A stretch of DNA of 64,000 nt. Origin: BQJU01 sp965229635 (GTDB lineage Bacteria > Bacteroidota > Bacteroidia > Chitinophagales > Saprospiraceae). Every line of letters starts with the position of its first letter. The first letter of the stretch is position 1. The notes under the pieces are model-generated. The model was not told the origin of the DNA and did not search any database. It saw only the letters and a list, made by a program, of their open reading frames with translations. Below are positions 1-7,940 of this stretch, one piece after another. The translations under genes were made by a program, and so were the position numbers. The stretch covers positions 930,001 through 994,000 of the forward strand of contig OZ245894.1 in NCBI GenBank assembly GCA_965229635.1, written 5' to 3'.

Positions 1-587
1 GGGATCAGGCTTTCGCCGAAAATCTCACAATGTCGGAGCAGGCACAGGTGAATATGCGCGCCAAGGTATCCAATTACACCCTTTCGGGAAATATTGAAGT
101 AGGCGGAGATGTGGTGGTTTATAATGAAACCGGCGATTGTGACAATGGCGTCTACTACCGGATGACCAATTATTACCAAAACAACCTGCTGGAATGTGAC
201 GGCCGTACTGCCAGTCATCCGGTCAATCAGGATGTCAATAGCCCTTATACCCCATTTTCTGCCGAAGAAATGGCGATGACCTGCAATTGTGATAACCTGC
301 CGGATTGTCTGACCCCAAATGCGACGGGCGAACTTGATGCGAATGCTCTGGTAAAGGTATTCCCAAATCCGGCTAGTGATTTGGTGCATTTTCAGGTAGA
401 AGGGAATCACACATTTTCCAAAATGGGAATAACGCTGTACAATGCCGTTGGGGTACAAGTGAAGCGCCTGGTATCAACCAACAGCTCTGTACAAATGTCG
501 GTGCTCAATTTGCCGAAAGGCATCTACCTGGCACGAATTGTATTGGATGGAAGGCCGGTAGAATCCACGAGTGTCATGATCAAATAA
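1..587 (+). CDS. T9SS type A sorting-domain protein, 3' end only
   Basis: The frame is open from the first bases of the window, so only about the last 195 residues are visible; the start and main domain lie upstream. The last ~75 residues look like a Por secretion system C-terminal sorting domain: it opens with VKVFPNPASD, passes through ITLYNAVGVQVKRL and LPKGIYLARIVLDG, and ends in VMIK. By family knowledge such tails send exported proteins through the type IX system, where they are cleaved. The part before the tail is Cys-rich (DCDNGVYY, CNCDNLPDC). What the mature protein does cannot be told from this piece. The next gene starts 12 bases after the stop on the same strand. Confidence 0.85.
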   Translation, partial: DQAFAENLTMSEQAQVNMRAKVSNYTLSGNIEVGGDVVVYNETGDCDNGVYYRMTNYYQNNLLECDGRTASHPVNQDVNSPYTPFSAEEMAMTCNCDNLPDCLTPNATGELDANALVKVFPNPASDLVHFQVEGNHTFSKMGITLYNAVGVQVKRLVSTNSSVQMSVLNLPKGIYLARIVLDGRPVESTSVMIK

Positions 588-599
588 TAAAAAACAACC

Positions 600-1178
600 A
601 TGAACGACCAAAACATCCTGGACCAACCAAAGGTCTACCCACAGCTCCTCGAGCGCTGCGAACAGATTGGCTTTACGATGCCATCGGACGGCTACATCGG
701 CACCTTACTCAAAACGCTGGTCTCCTCCAAACCGGGCGGTCTTTTTCTGGAATTAGGCACGGGCATTAGCTTGACCCTTAGCTGGATGGTTGACGGTATG
801 CAAGAGAATGCCAAGGTGATTAGTATTGATAATGATCCCGAATTGATCGATATTGCCAGGGAGTATTTTGGTGATCAGGAGCGGGTCAGTCTGGTTTGCG
901 CCGATGGCGGAGCGTGGATGAAAAGCTATACCGGCCCTAAGTTTGACCTGATCTTCGCTGATGCCTGGCCGGGTAAATTCTGGGACCTGGAAGAAGCGCT
1001 GGACCTGATCAAGCCGGGTGGTTTTTACGTTATCGATGATTTGAATCCCACCGATGACTGGCCGGAAGGCCACGCCGAAAAGGTGGATGCATTGGTGGCC
1101 TATCTGGAGAAGCGAGCGGATTTTAATCTGACAAAAATGAATTGGTCAACGGGGATTATTTTGGCAGTGAAAATTTAA
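600..1178 (+). CDS. Class I SAM-dependent methyltransferase (O-methyltransferase-like)
   Basis: A 192-residue protein with a Rossmann-type methyltransferase core. Motif I is LFLELGTGISLTLSW (about residues 48-62). The acidic end of strand 2 is VISIDNDPELIDIAREYFGD. The motif IV region is FDLIFADAWPGKFWDLEEAL, followed by LIKPGGFYVIDDL. This layout resembles the O-methyltransferase type 3 group that includes catechol- and caffeoyl-CoA-type enzymes, but the substrate cannot be read from sequence. The ATG at 600 follows an A-rich stretch and lies 12 bases after the preceding T9SS cargo, so the two may be co-transcribed. No membrane segment or signal peptide is seen, so it is probably cytoplasmic. 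Confidence 0.8.
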   Translation: MNDQNILDQPKVYPQLLERCEQIGFTMPSDGYIGTLLKTLVSSKPGGLFLELGTGISLTLSWMVDGMQENAKVISIDNDPELIDIAREYFGDQERVSLVCADGGAWMKSYTGPKFDLIFADAWPGKFWDLEEALDLIKPGGFYVIDDLNPTDDWPEGHAEKVDALVAYLEKRADFNLTKMNWSTGIILAVKI

Positions 1179-1416
1179 TGTGTCGCAGCTACGCAGCTTA
1201 TGAACGTATTTACCGCAGCCAATGGCTAACGCCATCGGCTACGGTGTGTCGCCGCGCTGCGGCTTGAGGGCAAGGGTAGATGCTAATTGATGTCCGCAGG
1301 TTGCTGGTTAACCAGCCAGGAATTTTTGCGTATTTGATTCCATGTATTTCGCGCACAACTGCTTAGCAGTGACAAACCTTAGCCTCGGCCGTCAGCCCGT
1401 GGCTAAAATTCACACC
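1179..1416. repeat. Non-coding gap with small palindromes
   Basis: No gene is supported here. It holds several short palindromes: GCCGC-GCT-GCGGC at 1251-1263, GCTGGTTAACCAGC near 1302, and CTGC-TTA-GCAG near 1350. The stretch GGTGTGTCGCC(G)CGCTG around the first one recurs with base changes at 42744-42764. The genes on either side converge, so this is a shared 3' region. Confidence 0.5.
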
Positions 1417-4236
1417 CTATCTAATCATTAATTTACCCGTCCCCATCAAGCTACCATCACTCCAAATCTGGAAAAAATACACCCCTGAGGCAAGCGAATC
1501 ATGCATTCTAATTTGGTTATTCCTGATCGGCAAGGTATTCATTTGTTGCCCAACGCTATTGTACAGCTGCATCTGTCCATTAGCCAGGTTTAGCCCATCG
1601 AGCTGGAGGAATGCCTGGCCAGAAACCGGATTGGGAAAAACCTCAATCGAAAGATCATCCTGGTACGGATCATCAATTGCTACTGTAATGAACGCCTCGC
1701 CAATGGTATGCAATGTGGTGTTGGTAATGATCGGTGCATTGAAGTCGAAATAAATGGCCGCCGAATTCTCAATCTCGGTGCCGTTGGGTAAATCTGCAAC
1801 CTGCTGGATTTTGTATTCCACAAACCCGTGCGACATCGCCTCATTGGTTATACTGTCCACCAAATTGATATTATTGAAGGTAAAGACCAGCACATTACTG
1901 CCCTCCAGGTCCAGGACGTAATCATGGCTGGATGCACCAGATCTCAACGTGCGAATATCCAAATGTTCCGAAAGGGTATCCCGAATCACCACCAGGTAGG
2001 CCGTATCATTGCCCGTATTCTGAAAATCGATGTGGTATTCAATGGGCGTATTGGCTTCGATAAAATGGCGGTCACCGTAACCGGCCGGGGTCGCAAGCTT
2101 TTGATTGGGATCCAGCGAGTTTTTCACCGGTACGCATTCAATATCGACCACTGGCGCACCATCATCAAAGGGGAACTGGTAGAAATCGTTGCTAAACGGG
2201 ATGGTGATATTCGGATTTTCACAGAATGCCACCAGGTCGACGGCAAAATTTCCGTAAGGATACCCCGGTTCCTGTTCCGCCCGGGCTACATAAACGCCAT
2301 GCTGGTTGGGAATGGTCAGGTACTCCGATTGGCCCACATCCAGCTCAAAATCGCCGGACATGTACATCACGTGGTCTTCCACCACTACGTATTGCAGGGG
2401 AGCCACCATATCCTGCGTGCCGATATTTTTTATCTCAAAATTGATGTCCTCGCCCTCACAATCACCTTCCACTTTGATGATGGCGCCGTCCCACATTTCC
2501 TCCCCGCAGAGGGTATCCGGATAGATATTGGCCTGGAGGCAAACGGTGGTACCCAGTTCGGCATTGCAATCGGTGAAAGCATTAAAATAGATTTGGCCGT
2601 AATCACCATGCGCCACATCGCCCAGGTCGAACTGGTATACATTATTGGGCAGAGCCGTATAGGGCGCTGACGCTGCCGTGATGCTGATCAACGAATCGAG
2701 TGTCACCTGGATGTAGGCATTCTGAGCCGTGACGGGCCCCAAATTGGCATAAGCCAGGGCAATTGCTCGGTCAACACAGGGGCGCATCGGCGAGGTGGCC
2801 AGGTCGACTAGCATAAAGGGGCATTCTTCTACGGCGATGGCTTGCAGGTTTTGCACTACCGTATCCGGTCCGGGGCCAACGGTTACCGGGATATTAAGCG
2901 CGCAGGTTTGCCAGTAGCTCATCGGCTCGTGGAGGGTCAGGTCGTAGGTGCCGGCATTTACGGGAAAGGCGTAATTGCCATTGGTATCAGAGAGAGCGTA
3001 GTAAGAAAAATTGCCGGCATTGAGTTCCACCAACCAGTTGTATAAAGCGTCACCAGCTCCATTTTCAATACAGTCGCCATCACCATCAATGTTCACATTG
3101 CCGGTAATCAGATCAACGGCGGCGATGCAATTGTCGTCCATTCTCACGAGCGTCAGAAATTGTTCCACACCGACCGGGTCGGTTTTATAACTTAAGGAGG
3201 CAATAGCGCCACCATCCGGCAGGGCTTCGATTTCGATGTCACTCCAGTCGCGTACGTGATCCTCATTGAGGGTACAGATGACGGCCCCGGTACTGTCGCG
3301 TTTTTCAATAAAATATTTCCGACCAATTAAAAATTCTCCATCATCATTGATGGCAATCGAATTGACGCCATCACCTGCATCACTGGTTACATCGGTCCAG
3401 AGGATATTGTAGGAGGCATCCAGTTTACACAAATAGCCTCCCTCATTCCAGATGGTCGCGCCTACGAGCAAACCGCCATCTGGAGTGGCTACAAAGTCGC
3501 CTGCAACCAGGTTATAGTTGTCGGGGTTGGGGATGATCTGTTCGGTGACAACCGTACCATTATCATCAATTTCGGTGAGTCTCAATTGTCCGTCACCACT
3601 GCCAAAAAGCAGGTAGTGGTCATTGTCTTTATTAAGGATTTTTCGAAAGCCGTCATTGTAAGGAAAAAAACTGGTACCGACCGCAAAATGGGTAGAATCC
3701 CAGACTACCGTACCGGCAGCATCGGCTCTGATCGCAACGGCTGACATGTTCTCTAGACGCAACCCTACGATCAGATAACCACCATCTGATGTCTGTACCA
3801 GATCATTCGAATAATCGCTGCAACATCCGTAATTACCGGTCCACAGGGTATCGCCCTGTGCATCCAGTTTATAAAGTGCAATACCATGATCGAGTGGAGT
3901 AAAGTAGTGCCTCCCCGTCATAGCGAAGCCTCCGTCATTGGTATTGATGATTTTTTGTATATCAAAATAGGTAACATCATTCGGTTCGGGTAGGTGTTCT
4001 TGCTGCCAGATCACGCTGCCTTGTGTATCCGTTTTTACCATAGGCACCGTAATTTGATCCGAGTTGCCCAATGCCATAAAAGCGGTATCGCCAACAATAA
4101 GCACATCGGTACTCTTGGTGGTAACATTGCCGTTGAGGTAAGGAATTTCCCAACCCTGCGCCACAAGTACCGGGGTCAGCAAAAGGAAATATATCAGTAA
4201 GGTCGTTTGTAGTATTCTGTCGTTCATGATGCTCAT
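1417..4236 (-). CDS. Large secreted T9SS cargo protein with DUF7619-type repeat domain
   Basis: 939 residues with an N-terminal signal peptide (ILQTTLLIYFLLLTPVLVAQ). The first ~370 residues contain repeated kelch/propeller-like units of the form TNDGGFAMTG, TSDGGYLIVG and TPDGGLLVGA, typical of secreted Bacteroidota proteins with T9SS tails. The centre has Ig-like, Cys-containing segments. Residues ~690-840, starting KNSLDPNQKLATPAGYG and including YHIDFQNTGNDTAYLVVIRD and FDFNAPIITNT, match the domain now called DUF7619. The C-terminus (LSIEVFPNPVSGQ to LMIR) is a type A sorting domain. It is probably a cell-surface or secreted structural or adhesion protein; no catalytic motif was seen. 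A second in-frame ATG lies at 4227. Confidence 0.85.
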   Translation of the reverse strand: MSIMNDRILQTTLLIYFLLLTPVLVAQGWEIPYLNGNVTTKSTDVLIVGDTAFMALGNSDQITVPMVKTDTQGSVIWQQEHLPEPNDVTYFDIQKIINTNDGGFAMTGRHYFTPLDHGIALYKLDAQGDTLWTGNYGCCSDYSNDLVQTSDGGYLIVGLRLENMSAVAIRADAAGTVVWDSTHFAVGTSFFPYNDGFRKILNKDNDHYLLFGSGDGQLRLTEIDDNGTVVTEQIIPNPDNYNLVAGDFVATPDGGLLVGATIWNEGGYLCKLDASYNILWTDVTSDAGDGVNSIAINDDGEFLIGRKYFIEKRDSTGAVICTLNEDHVRDWSDIEIEALPDGGAIASLSYKTDPVGVEQFLTLVRMDDNCIAAVDLITGNVNIDGDGDCIENGAGDALYNWLVELNAGNFSYYALSDTNGNYAFPVNAGTYDLTLHEPMSYWQTCALNIPVTVGPGPDTVVQNLQAIAVEECPFMLVDLATSPMRPCVDRAIALAYANLGPVTAQNAYIQVTLDSLISITAASAPYTALPNNVYQFDLGDVAHGDYGQIYFNAFTDCNAELGTTVCLQANIYPDTLCGEEMWDGAIIKVEGDCEGEDINFEIKNIGTQDMVAPLQYVVVEDHVMYMSGDFELDVGQSEYLTIPNQHGVYVARAEQEPGYPYGNFAVDLVAFCENPNITIPFSNDFYQFPFDDGAPVVDIECVPVKNSLDPNQKLATPAGYGDRHFIEANTPIEYHIDFQNTGNDTAYLVVIRDTLSEHLDIRTLRSGASSHDYVLDLEGSNVLVFTFNNINLVDSITNEAMSHGFVEYKIQQVADLPNGTEIENSAAIYFDFNAPIITNTTLHTIGEAFITVAIDDPYQDDLSIEVFPNPVSGQAFLQLDGLNLANGQMQLYNSVGQQMNTLPIRNNQIRMHDSLASGVYFFQIWSDGSLMGTGKLMIR

Positions 4237-4406
4237 TTTTTGATACTACAAAAGTGGGGGAACTTTTTTCTCCATCAAAAGACAATTATTGAGATTTATA
4301 AAAATGAAATTTTGACAATTTGGCAATAAATAGCTGTTTTACAGTGTAATTTTTCTAGTTTTATAAAAATGAAATACTGCATAATTATTGATTGATACAT
4401 GAGAAA
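4237..4406. promoter_or_regulatory. Divergent promoter region with a 16-bp direct repeat
   Basis: This gap separates the divergent T9SS cargo gene and the gene at 4407. The 16-base word TTTATAAAAATGAAAT occurs twice in the same orientation, at 4295-4310 and 4360-4375, 65 bases apart. On the minus strand TTG-N19-CACTTTTG (4247-4277) is a one-mismatch fit to the Bacteroidota promoter pattern. The direct repeat may be an operator or a chance feature of AT-rich DNA. Confidence 0.3.
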
Positions 4407-5807
4407 ATGCAAAAAAGCCGCCTCGTTGAACTAATTCATACCCTGGATAAGAAGGAAATTAAGGAGTTTCGTCAGTTCCTGGCGTCGCCTTTCTTCAATC
4501 ACCGCGAAGATGTAAGGCAGCTGTATGAACTGATTTTAGATCATGATGGTAACTTGAGTAAGGAGGCTGCTGCCAAGGCACTTTTCTCTGATACCTCCTA
4601 TGATCCACAGCAGGTACGTTTTGTGATGAGTTGGCTACAAAAGCGGCTGGAGAAATACCTGGTCGTGCAAGCTACACTAGAGGATAAGGTTGGGGCAAAA
4701 AACAGGCTGGCACAAATCTTTCAGGAACGGGAATTGCCACGACATTATAATATTGCCGCAAGGAATGTCTCCCAAAAATTAGAGGAACAACCTTTGCGCA
4801 ATGCGGCATTTCACTACAGGGAATTCCTGCTCGCCAAAGGAAATTACCTGCAAGCCAGTAAAAAACAGCGCACCGGTGATTTGCCGCTTCAAGAGGTTAC
4901 CGATCAGCACGATGCTTATTATTTGATTGAAAAATTGCGCCAGGCGTGCCTGATCCGCTCCCATCAGGCGGTGGTGAAAAAGGATTATGATCTGGGATTA
5001 TTGACCTGTTTGTTGGCTAATCTGCCGGATAGTTTTTGGCAAAAATGGCCCGCAGCAGAAATCTATTATCACTGTTTTTGCATGCTAGATGTGGAAGATG
5101 GTCGTCCACACTTCCGACAATTGAAATCTTTACTTCAAAAAAATCACGCCATCTTCCCACCCTCAGAATTGCGTGATTTATATCTCTTTGCCATCAATTT
5201 CAGCATCCGCCAATTTAACGGCGGTGATGCAACCTTCAATCGGGAGGCCTTTGAATTGTATCGCAAAGCACTTACTGCGGAATTATTGACGCTGGATGGT
5301 TACATTTCCCGTTTTGCCTTTCCCAATATTGTGGCATTGGGATTGCAATTGAAGGAGTATGACTGGGTACAGCGTTTCATCATGCAGTACCGCGATCAGC
5401 TGGAGGCTCAGCACCGGGAAGCCACCTTTAGCTTCAACCTGGCCAAGCTGGAATACGAACGTCAACATTATGATGAGGCCATTTTACTGTTACAAAAAGC
5501 AGATTATAAAGACGTACTCTTAAACCTGGCGGCTAAAACCTTGCTGCTAAAAATCTACTTCCAACTGGATGAATACCGGTTACTTGATTCCCACCTTGCA
5601 GCCATGCGCCGTTTTGTGAAACGCAAGAAAGTCATCGGTTATCACCAGGAGAATTACCTCAATATCGTGCAGACTACCCAGAAATTAATGGAACTGAATC
5701 ACTTTGACAAGACGGCAGTAGAGGCCATGCATCAGCAAATACAAGCTACCGATCCACTTACGGAAAAGAAATGGCTGCTGGAGCAGTTGGGGGACCTGAG
5801 AAGGTGA
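4407..5807 (+). CDS. Unrecognised 466-residue helical protein
   Basis: I do not recognise a named family. The protein is soluble-looking and strongly helical, with no signal peptide or membrane helix. It begins MQKSRLVELIHTLDKKEIKE, where a short 'kinase-like' motif is absent, and continues with an FRQFLASPFFNHREDVRQLY segment. The C-terminal half has TPR-like pairs of helices (FNLAKLEYERQHYDEAILLL, LLKIYFQLDEYRLLDSHLAA). It could be a scaffold or a helical-repeat protein. A TTG at 4392 would add five residues, but the ATG at 4407 with A-rich sequence before it is the better start. It stands alone, divergent from the upstream T9SS cargo gene. Confidence 0.65.
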   Translation: MQKSRLVELIHTLDKKEIKEFRQFLASPFFNHREDVRQLYELILDHDGNLSKEAAAKALFSDTSYDPQQVRFVMSWLQKRLEKYLVVQATLEDKVGAKNRLAQIFQERELPRHYNIAARNVSQKLEEQPLRNAAFHYREFLLAKGNYLQASKKQRTGDLPLQEVTDQHDAYYLIEKLRQACLIRSHQAVVKKDYDLGLLTCLLANLPDSFWQKWPAAEIYYHCFCMLDVEDGRPHFRQLKSLLQKNHAIFPPSELRDLYLFAINFSIRQFNGGDATFNREAFELYRKALTAELLTLDGYISRFAFPNIVALGLQLKEYDWVQRFIMQYRDQLEAQHREATFSFNLAKLEYERQHYDEAILLLQKADYKDVLLNLAAKTLLLKIYFQLDEYRLLDSHLAAMRRFVKRKKVIGYHQENYLNIVQTTQKLMELNHFDKTAVEAMHQQIQATDPLTEKKWLLEQLGDLRR

Positions 5808-6206
5808 AATTTAGTTTAGAGTTTAGTGTGTAGAGTTTAGAGAGGGAACAGTTGGTTATTGTGCAAATTCTTGAATTCTCGGAATTCTGCTCTATTTTAT
5901 GGGTTTATACCAACTACGCCTTAGGCTTCGTCGATCAAAGAAGGTTAATGGTTAAAGTTTATTTTTACCGGGTGCTCTAAAACCTAAACTTTTCTGCTCA
6001 AGTTTATGAGGTTTATGTTGAGACGGGTTAGAGGGGGAGACAGCGGAGATGGGGAGACGGGATCGACTTCGCCGGAGGCTTCATCGATCAAGGTCGATGT
6101 TACAAACATCTCCCGAGCGAGGGTTTTGACGGTGAGGAGTGAAATAGTGAATGGTGATCTTCGTAAAACCTAAGTCCCAAAACCTAACACCTCAAATCAT
6201 TTTACG
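5808..6206. repeat. Intergenic repeat island (modules E, D, C, B, A, F)
   Basis: 400 bases without a gene, made of short words that recur in other gaps. They include GTTTAGAGTTTAGTGTGTAG at 5813, GCAAATTCTTGAATTC near 5863, AAGTTTATGAGGTTTATG near 5999, and GGGGGAGACAGCGGAGATGG near 6031. The 30-base hairpin word is at 6092-6122, and CTAAGTCCCAAAACCTAACA lies near 6170. The same words occur at 34.2, 35.6, 39.8 and 54.9 kb. The island sits between convergent genes. Confidence 0.6.
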
Positions 6207-6683
6207 CTAATTTTTCACACACTGTTCCCGGTATTTAGCCAGCAGAGTTTCATCACAGGAAATTTCCTTGAGGTTGTTGTCATTCATTTCCGGGTCCTCA
6301 TAAAAGGTTTGTGTTTTGGGATAGAAGCGAATGCGGGTATAAGTAGCGATGTGGTCATCCTTATCCTCAAAAATGGCAAAGCGGTAGTAGTCGATGCTGG
6401 GATCTGTCCAGGCATTATCTGACTCCGGATCGGGACTGCCTTCGATACGGAAGCGCAGGTCGTAGTTGAGTTCTTTACTTTTCTTTACAAAACTCTGGAA
6501 CGTGGCCGTAGATCGCATCATGTCAATGATCAAACCCAGGCAATCGTCAGCGGCTTGCTTATCGGACACCAGCTGTGCCAATGATGAGGTCTGGGTATCC
6601 GGCTGATCCGATCTATTGGTAAAGGACAAAAACATAACAGCCAGGAGAAAGGTAAAAATGGCTTGTGGTAGGTGGCTAGGCAT
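6207..6683 (-). CDS. Hypothetical exported protein, 158 residues
   Basis: I do not recognise the family. The chosen start at 6683 gives MPSHLPQAIFTFLLAVMFLS, a convincing signal peptide. An ORF extension to 6788 would bury that signal behind 35 residues and is rejected. The mature part is polar with several acidic and aromatic residues (DLRFRIEGSPDPESDNAW, YYRFAIFEDKDDHIATYTRI). It has three cysteines (DDCLGLI, ISCDETLL, YREQCVKN), a pattern compatible with a small periplasmic or surface domain. It is followed downstream by a repeat island and preceded by a methyltransferase gene on the same strand. Confidence 0.65.
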   Translation of the reverse strand: MPSHLPQAIFTFLLAVMFLSFTNRSDQPDTQTSSLAQLVSDKQAADDCLGLIIDMMRSTATFQSFVKKSKELNYDLRFRIEGSPDPESDNAWTDPSIDYYRFAIFEDKDDHIATYTRIRFYPKTQTFYEDPEMNDNNLKEISCDETLLAKYREQCVKN

Positions 6684-6793
6684 AGTGTGATTTTTAGAGT
6701 GGAATTCAATGCTAAAAAGGTTTCTCCAATATAACGAATCTGATTGATAAATGATATGTTTTTCATGCGATTCCGGGAATTTTGCCACGATGG

Positions 6794-7453
6794 TTACTTA
6801 ACCCTCCCAATCACCACCAAACTGCTCACCTCAATCTCTTCACTACCGACCACCTGCTTTGGCTCCTCCTTTTCCAATACTTCCAGTATTTCAAAGCCAT
6901 TGGCTGACATCAGCTCCACCACATCCTTTCTGTTAAAAAGGTTGAACTCGCCGACCTTCACAAAGGGGTAATTTGCCATCGATGCCTTAGGACGTATGGC
7001 GATGGCCAACAAACCGCCAGGCTTTAGCACTCTTTTTAGCTCTGCAAATACGGCTTCAGGGTTATCCCAAAAATAGAGTGTGTTAACGGTAAAAGCTTTA
7101 TCAATAGCACGGTCGCTAACCGGCATTTTTACCGCTTCACAGTGGAAAAATTGGGCTCGTCCTTCTCCTACAAACTGCTGATTATGTTTTATTGAAGCCT
7201 CCACCATTTCTTCCGAAAAATCACAACCCACATAACGAATGGACGAATCAATATTAAGAATTTCTGGTACAAAAAAGCCATTACCCATGCCAATTTCCAA
7301 AATCTGATCATTTGGCTCGATGACCAATGCATCAATCGTTGTTCTATTAATTACAGCATTGCCTTCGTTCATCTTCTCCGCAACGGCCAGGGCAAATTCC
7401 CCCTCCGGCTTGCGAAGTTGTTGAGCGATAGCTTTGGCAGTTTCGGTGTCCAT
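6794..7453 (-). CDS. Class I SAM-dependent methyltransferase (UbiE/Methyltransf_11-like)
   Basis: 219 residues with a canonical SAM-binding fold. Motif I is ILEIGMGNGFFVPEIL (about 51-66). Motif II is YVGCDFSEEMVEASIKH. The post-motif segment is AVKMPVSDRAIDKAFTVNTL, and motif III is LKRVLKPGGLLAIAIRPKA. The arrangement resembles the Methyltransf_11/25 group acting on small molecules; no substrate is indicated. It is probably cytoplasmic. The start at 7453 lies 29 bases after the stop of a small antitoxin-like gene on the same strand, so the two may share a transcript. Confidence 0.8.
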   Translation of the reverse strand: MDTETAKAIAQQLRKPEGEFALAVAEKMNEGNAVINRTTIDALVIEPNDQILEIGMGNGFFVPEILNIDSSIRYVGCDFSEEMVEASIKHNQQFVGEGRAQFFHCEAVKMPVSDRAIDKAFTVNTLYFWDNPEAVFAELKRVLKPGGLLAIAIRPKASMANYPFVKVGEFNLFNRKDVVELMSANGFEILEVLEKEEPKQVVGSEEIEVSSLVVIGRVK

Positions 7454-7482
7454 AAAGGAAGCTTATTGAGATTTGATTTTTT

Positions 7483-7698
7483 CTAAAAGTGATCTTCCCC
7501 TCTTAGCCAATTATCTATAGTATCGTTGTTCAACCCTTCTTGGTCCCAAAGGCGATCCATCTCATCAGATGCTTCATCCGCGAAATACCTGGCTAAAACA
7601 CGTTTTACATCCAATAATTGTTGTTCAGATAGATCAAGGCTATACAGCTTCAGCAATTCTAATTGCAAATTTGTCAATGGCTTATCGATGGGAGTCAT
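7483..7698 (-). CDS. Small antitoxin-like protein, 71 residues, no toxin beside it
   Basis: This short acidic protein reads TNLQLELLKLYSLDLSEQQL, then LDVKRVLARYFADEASDEMD and ends LWDQEGLNNDTIDNWLRGE. From memory this matches a common family in Bacteroidota and cyanobacteria (about 70 residues, with FA(D/E)xAxxxxDxxW and a terminal WL motif). Members usually lie just before a PIN-domain toxin gene and are treated as antitoxins. Here the following gene is a methyltransferase and no PIN gene is seen nearby. On the minus strand TAATATTG upstream (near 7731) is a seven-of-eight match to the -7 element. The family assignment is from recollection, not a search. Confidence 0.55.
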   Translation of the reverse strand: MTPIDKPLTNLQLELLKLYSLDLSEQQLLDVKRVLARYFADEASDEMDRLWDQEGLNNDTIDNWLRGEDHF

Positions 7699-7940
7699 GA
7701 TATTCTTTTTAAGAAAAACACTCTTTCAATATTAAGCGTTTTCTATCTAAATTCATGATCGGCCGACTGAATTTTTAAAACATTTAGTAGGGCTTGTAGG
7801 TGCTTATTCGCAGCTCCCTACGTTTCATCCATTCCTTCCATTTTATCCTATTTTGCGCAGGAGGCTGGAGATATCCCCGGCAGGCATTTAGCACAACTGC
7901 ACCTCTCTAAACTTTAAACTCTACACTCTAAACTAAATAC
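7699..7940. repeat. Gap with one repeat word (module E)
   Basis: No gene is seen. The end near 7905-7940 carries CTCTAAACTTTAAACTCTAC and similar TTTAGAG-family words that recur at 5.8, 39.8 and 54.8 kb. Confidence 0.45.

Noticed and set aside
1828..2670. 280-codon ORF on the plus strand inside the T9SS cargo gene
   Set aside because: It is the complement of a well-supported gene and reads as low-complexity, non-homologous sequence.
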